Notes under the pieces: model-generated | What the model was told of the DNA's origin: nothing | Database searches by the model: none | The model's input: the letters and a program-made list of their open reading frames with translations, nothing else | Made by a program: the position numbers and the translations under genes | Assembly: GCA_046705285.1 (NCBI GenBank) | Contig: JBJKQK010000009.1 | Coordinates: 1-64,000, forward strand | DNA: 64,000 bases | Direction of reading: 5' to 3' | Source of the DNA: SCRD01 sp046705285 | Lineage (GTDB): Bacteria; Acidobacteriota; Terriglobia; UBA7540 | Shown: in pieces, positions 61,879 through 64,000 of the stretch | Layout: each line of letters starts with the position of its first letter | Numbering within the stretch: the first letter of the stretch is position 1

Positions 61879-64000
61879 CTAGACCGGCTCGATGCCCCAG
61901 ATCTCACGAGCGTAAGCTGAGACGACGCAATCGCTGGAGAATTTGCCGATTCGCGCCACATTCAGGATCGACATGGTGGTCCACCTGTCCCAGTCACAAT
62001 ACGCTGCGCCCGCCCTTTCATGGGTTTGCAGATATGGACCGAGGTCGGCCAGATGGAAATGTTCATCATTTTCACTAAGGATATCTTCGAAAACCCAGTC
62101 AAACAGGCCTGCCTCCTGAGGCGAGAACAGGCCGGAAAGGAAGGCATCTGCAATCCGCTTGATGCGTGGGTTGCGCTCATAGAATGCCCGCGGCCGATAA
62201 GTATGCCGGAGGCTCATGTCCTGCAGTTCTGAAGCCTCGCAGCCAAAAATGAAGATATTGTCAGCACCAACTTCGTCCCGAATCTCGATGTTCGCTCCGT
62301 CAAGCGTGCCAATGGTGACTGCCCCGTTCAAGGCCATCTTCATGTTACTGGTTCCTGAAGCCTCCATGCCCGCAGTCGAGATCTGCTCGCTCAGATCGAC
62401 CGCAGGAAAGATGTTTTCCGCCAGCGAGACGCGATAGTCGGGTAAGAAAACTACCTTGATCCATTCACTCGCTCGCGGGTCACTATTGATCACGCGTCCC
62501 ACATTGTGGATGAGCTTAATGATCTGTTTGGCCTTCCAGTAGCCGGGTGCGGCCTTGCCCGCGAAGATGTACGTTCTGGATACGGAAGGCTGCCGGCCAT
62601 CGACGGTCAGCGCGAGGTACTCGTCAATAATATGCAGCACGTTGAGCAGCTGCCGCTTGTAAGCATGAATGCGCTTGACCTGAACATCAAACAAGGAACT
62701 GGGGTCCGCCTTCACGCGCACGCTCTCCTGGATCACCTGTACCAGCCTCTCCTTGTTGAAGGTCTTGATCTTCCGGAATTCCTCCCGGAAACCAGCGTCG
62801 GTGACGAATTTCTCGAGGCCTTGAAGCTGGGGGAGATCCGTAATCCATCCGTTACCAATCGCATCGGTCACCAGATTCGCAAGCCCGGGGTTGGATTTCA
62901 GCAGCCAACGGCGCGGCGTGATCCCGTTTGTCTTGTTGTTGAATTTTTCCGGCCAGAGACGGTAGAAGTCCGGAGCAAGCGAAGTCTTGATCAGTCCGGT
63001 GTGAATCGCGGAAACCCCATTCACCGAGTGAGACCCCACAATGGCCAGATGGGCCATGCGAACTCGTTGTGGCTTGGATTCCTCGATCAGGGACATGCGT
63101 TTAAGCAGGCCGGCATCCCCCGGACACACACTCGCGACCCGATCCAGAAAACGGCGGTTGATTTCATAGATGATCTGAAGGTGGCGAGGGATCACGTATT
63201 GAAGCAGCGGTACCGGCCACATTTCCAGCGCCTCGGGTACCAGCGTGTGGTTCGTGAAACCGAAGGTTGCGTGAGTGATGTCCCAGGCCTGCTGCCAATT
63301 AAGGGCTTTCTCATCCACAAGGATCCGCATCAATTCTGCAACCGCCAGGGAGGGATGCGTATCGTTTAGCTGGACAGCAACCTTTGACGGGAATTCACTG
63401 AGGTCATCGTGGTCCTGTTCGAACCTCCGGAAGGTGTCCCGTATGGCACAGGCAACCAGGAAATACTCCTGCACGAGACGCAACTCCCTGCCAGCGATGA
63501 CCGCGTCGGAAGGATAGAGCACCTTGGAGATCGTCTCTGAAGCGATCTTCTGCTCAACGGCCCTGAAGTAGTCACCGTCATTGAAGATCTGCATATCAAA
63601 ATCCCGCGATGACCGGGCTGAATAAAGACGCAATGTATTAACCGTCTTCCCGCCGTAACCGGAGACGGGCACATCGTAAGGAACGCCAATGAGGACGTTC
63701 CAACCCATCCACATCGGGTTGTAATTGCCCTCGCGATCAAGTTCATGCTCGATGTGACCATAGACCGGAACAAGACATGCTTCATCGGGACGGCCGATTT
63801 CCCAAGGGCTGCTTTGGGCAAGCCAGTTTTCGGGTTTCTCGCGCTGATACCCGTCGTCAATTTCCTGCTTGAAGAGGCCGTACTCGTAGTTAATGCCATA
63901 GCCATAGGCCGGCATTCCCAAGGTGGCAAGGGAGTCCAGAAAACAAGCGGCCAGACGGCCCAACCCTCCGTTGCCCAGAGCGGCGTCTCCTTCCGCCTGC
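61879..64000 (-). CDS. glgP: Glycogen phosphorylase, 5' end beyond window
   Basis: A glycogen/starch/maltodextrin phosphorylase (GT35) that releases glucose-1-phosphate from alpha-1,4-glucan ends. The visible part covers about 706 residues of roughly 830. The frame is open to the right edge, where GDAALGNGGLGRLAACFL, the conserved N-terminal-domain motif, can be read, so the apparent ATG at 63963 is internal. NKTNGITPRRWL and KRIHAYKRQLLN are conserved, and the PLP lysine lies in EASGTSNMKMALNGA. The C-terminus ends FSSDCVVSAYAREIWGI. Its stop codon directly touches the glgX stop, so the two glycogen genes converge. Confidence 0.95.
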   Translation of the reverse strand, partial: QAEGDAALGNGGLGRLAACFLDSLATLGMPAYGYGINYEYGLFKQEIDDGYQREKPENWLAQSSPWEIGRPDEACLVPVYGHIEHELDREGNYNPMWMGWNVLIGVPYDVPVSGYGGKTVNTLRLYSARSSRDFDMQIFNDGDYFRAVEQKIASETISKVLYPSDAVIAGRELRLVQEYFLVACAIRDTFRRFEQDHDDLSEFPSKVAVQLNDTHPSLAVAELMRILVDEKALNWQQAWDITHATFGFTNHTLVPEALEMWPVPLLQYVIPRHLQIIYEINRRFLDRVASVCPGDAGLLKRMSLIEESKPQRVRMAHLAIVGSHSVNGVSAIHTGLIKTSLAPDFYRLWPEKFNNKTNGITPRRWLLKSNPGLANLVTDAIGNGWITDLPQLQGLEKFVTDAGFREEFRKIKTFNKERLVQVIQESVRVKADPSSLFDVQVKRIHAYKRQLLNVLHIIDEYLALTVDGRQPSVSRTYIFAGKAAPGYWKAKQIIKLIHNVGRVINSDPRASEWIKVVFLPDYRVSLAENIFPAVDLSEQISTAGMEASGTSNMKMALNGAVTIGTLDGANIEIRDEVGADNIFIFGCEASELQDMSLRHTYRPRAFYERNPRIKRIADAFLSGLFSPQEAGLFDWVFEDILSENDEHFHLADLGPYLQTHERAGAAYCDWDRWTTMSILNVARIGKFSSDCVVSAYAREIWGIEPV

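Overview
The window looks like a piece of an Acidobacteriota chromosome, probably a soil or peat lineage. This is inferred from family content, not from a marker gene. The pointers are an Oar-type TonB-dependent receptor with an N-terminal carboxypeptidase-like domain, many Tat-exported glycoside hydrolases, a cobalamin-dependent class II ribonucleotide reductase, a CarD-type regulator and a group 3b-like [NiFe] hydrogenase. The DNA is GC-rich. I saw no rRNA, tRNA, CRISPR array or prophage.

Layout. 1-10.1 kb: a GH3 beta-glycosidase cut by the left edge, a membrane-anchored SpoIIE-type phosphatase, a Fes-like esterase, a beta-galactosidase-trimerisation-type hydrolase and a Tat lipoprotein with calcium-loop FG-GAP repeats. 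10.2-11.4 kb: three small uncharacterised genes. 11.7-17.6 kb: nrdJ with a consensus promoter and a possible NrdR box, carD, a decayed IS481-like transposase, and an ArsB/NhaD-type transporter with a small overlapping partner gene. 18-21.7 kb: TonB receptor plus a BadF/NagK-type sugar kinase. 21.8-27.2 kb: a hydrogenase operon (beta, a small cyclic-nucleotide-binding-fold protein, gamma, small subunit, large subunit, maturation protease, short HypA). 27.2-32.0 kb: hypF, hypC, hypD and hypE on the opposite strand, meeting hypA with a 1-base gap. hypD carries an in-frame TAA at codon 273 of 369. 32.1-42.7 kb: GH38, an adrenodoxin-reductase-like flavoprotein, a methyltransferase, GH31 and the amtB-glnK pair. 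43-50.6 kb: a SIS-domain isomerase, two Gfo/Idh/MocA oxidoreductases, a DegT-family aminotransferase, an RRM RNA-binding protein and an MFS sugar porter. 50.8-64 kb: GH39, an M29 aminopeptidase, two unknown proteins, a second GH3, a TlpA-like thioredoxin, glgX, and glgP cut by the right edge.

Together the genes suggest a heterotroph that exports hydrolases through Tat, imports and phosphorylates sugars, stores glycogen (glgX/glgP) and handles ammonium through AmtB-GlnK. It may use a soluble NAD(P)-linked hydrogenase as a redox valve. The most unusual part is 21.7-32 kb: a 94-base inverted-repeat element just upstream of the hydrogenase operon, a small sensor-fold gene inside it, a HypA without its zinc domain, no hypB in view, and the stop-interrupted hypD. 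The intergenic DNA also holds several palindromic or tandem elements (14.99, 37.3, 52.5, 55.9 and 59.3 kb).
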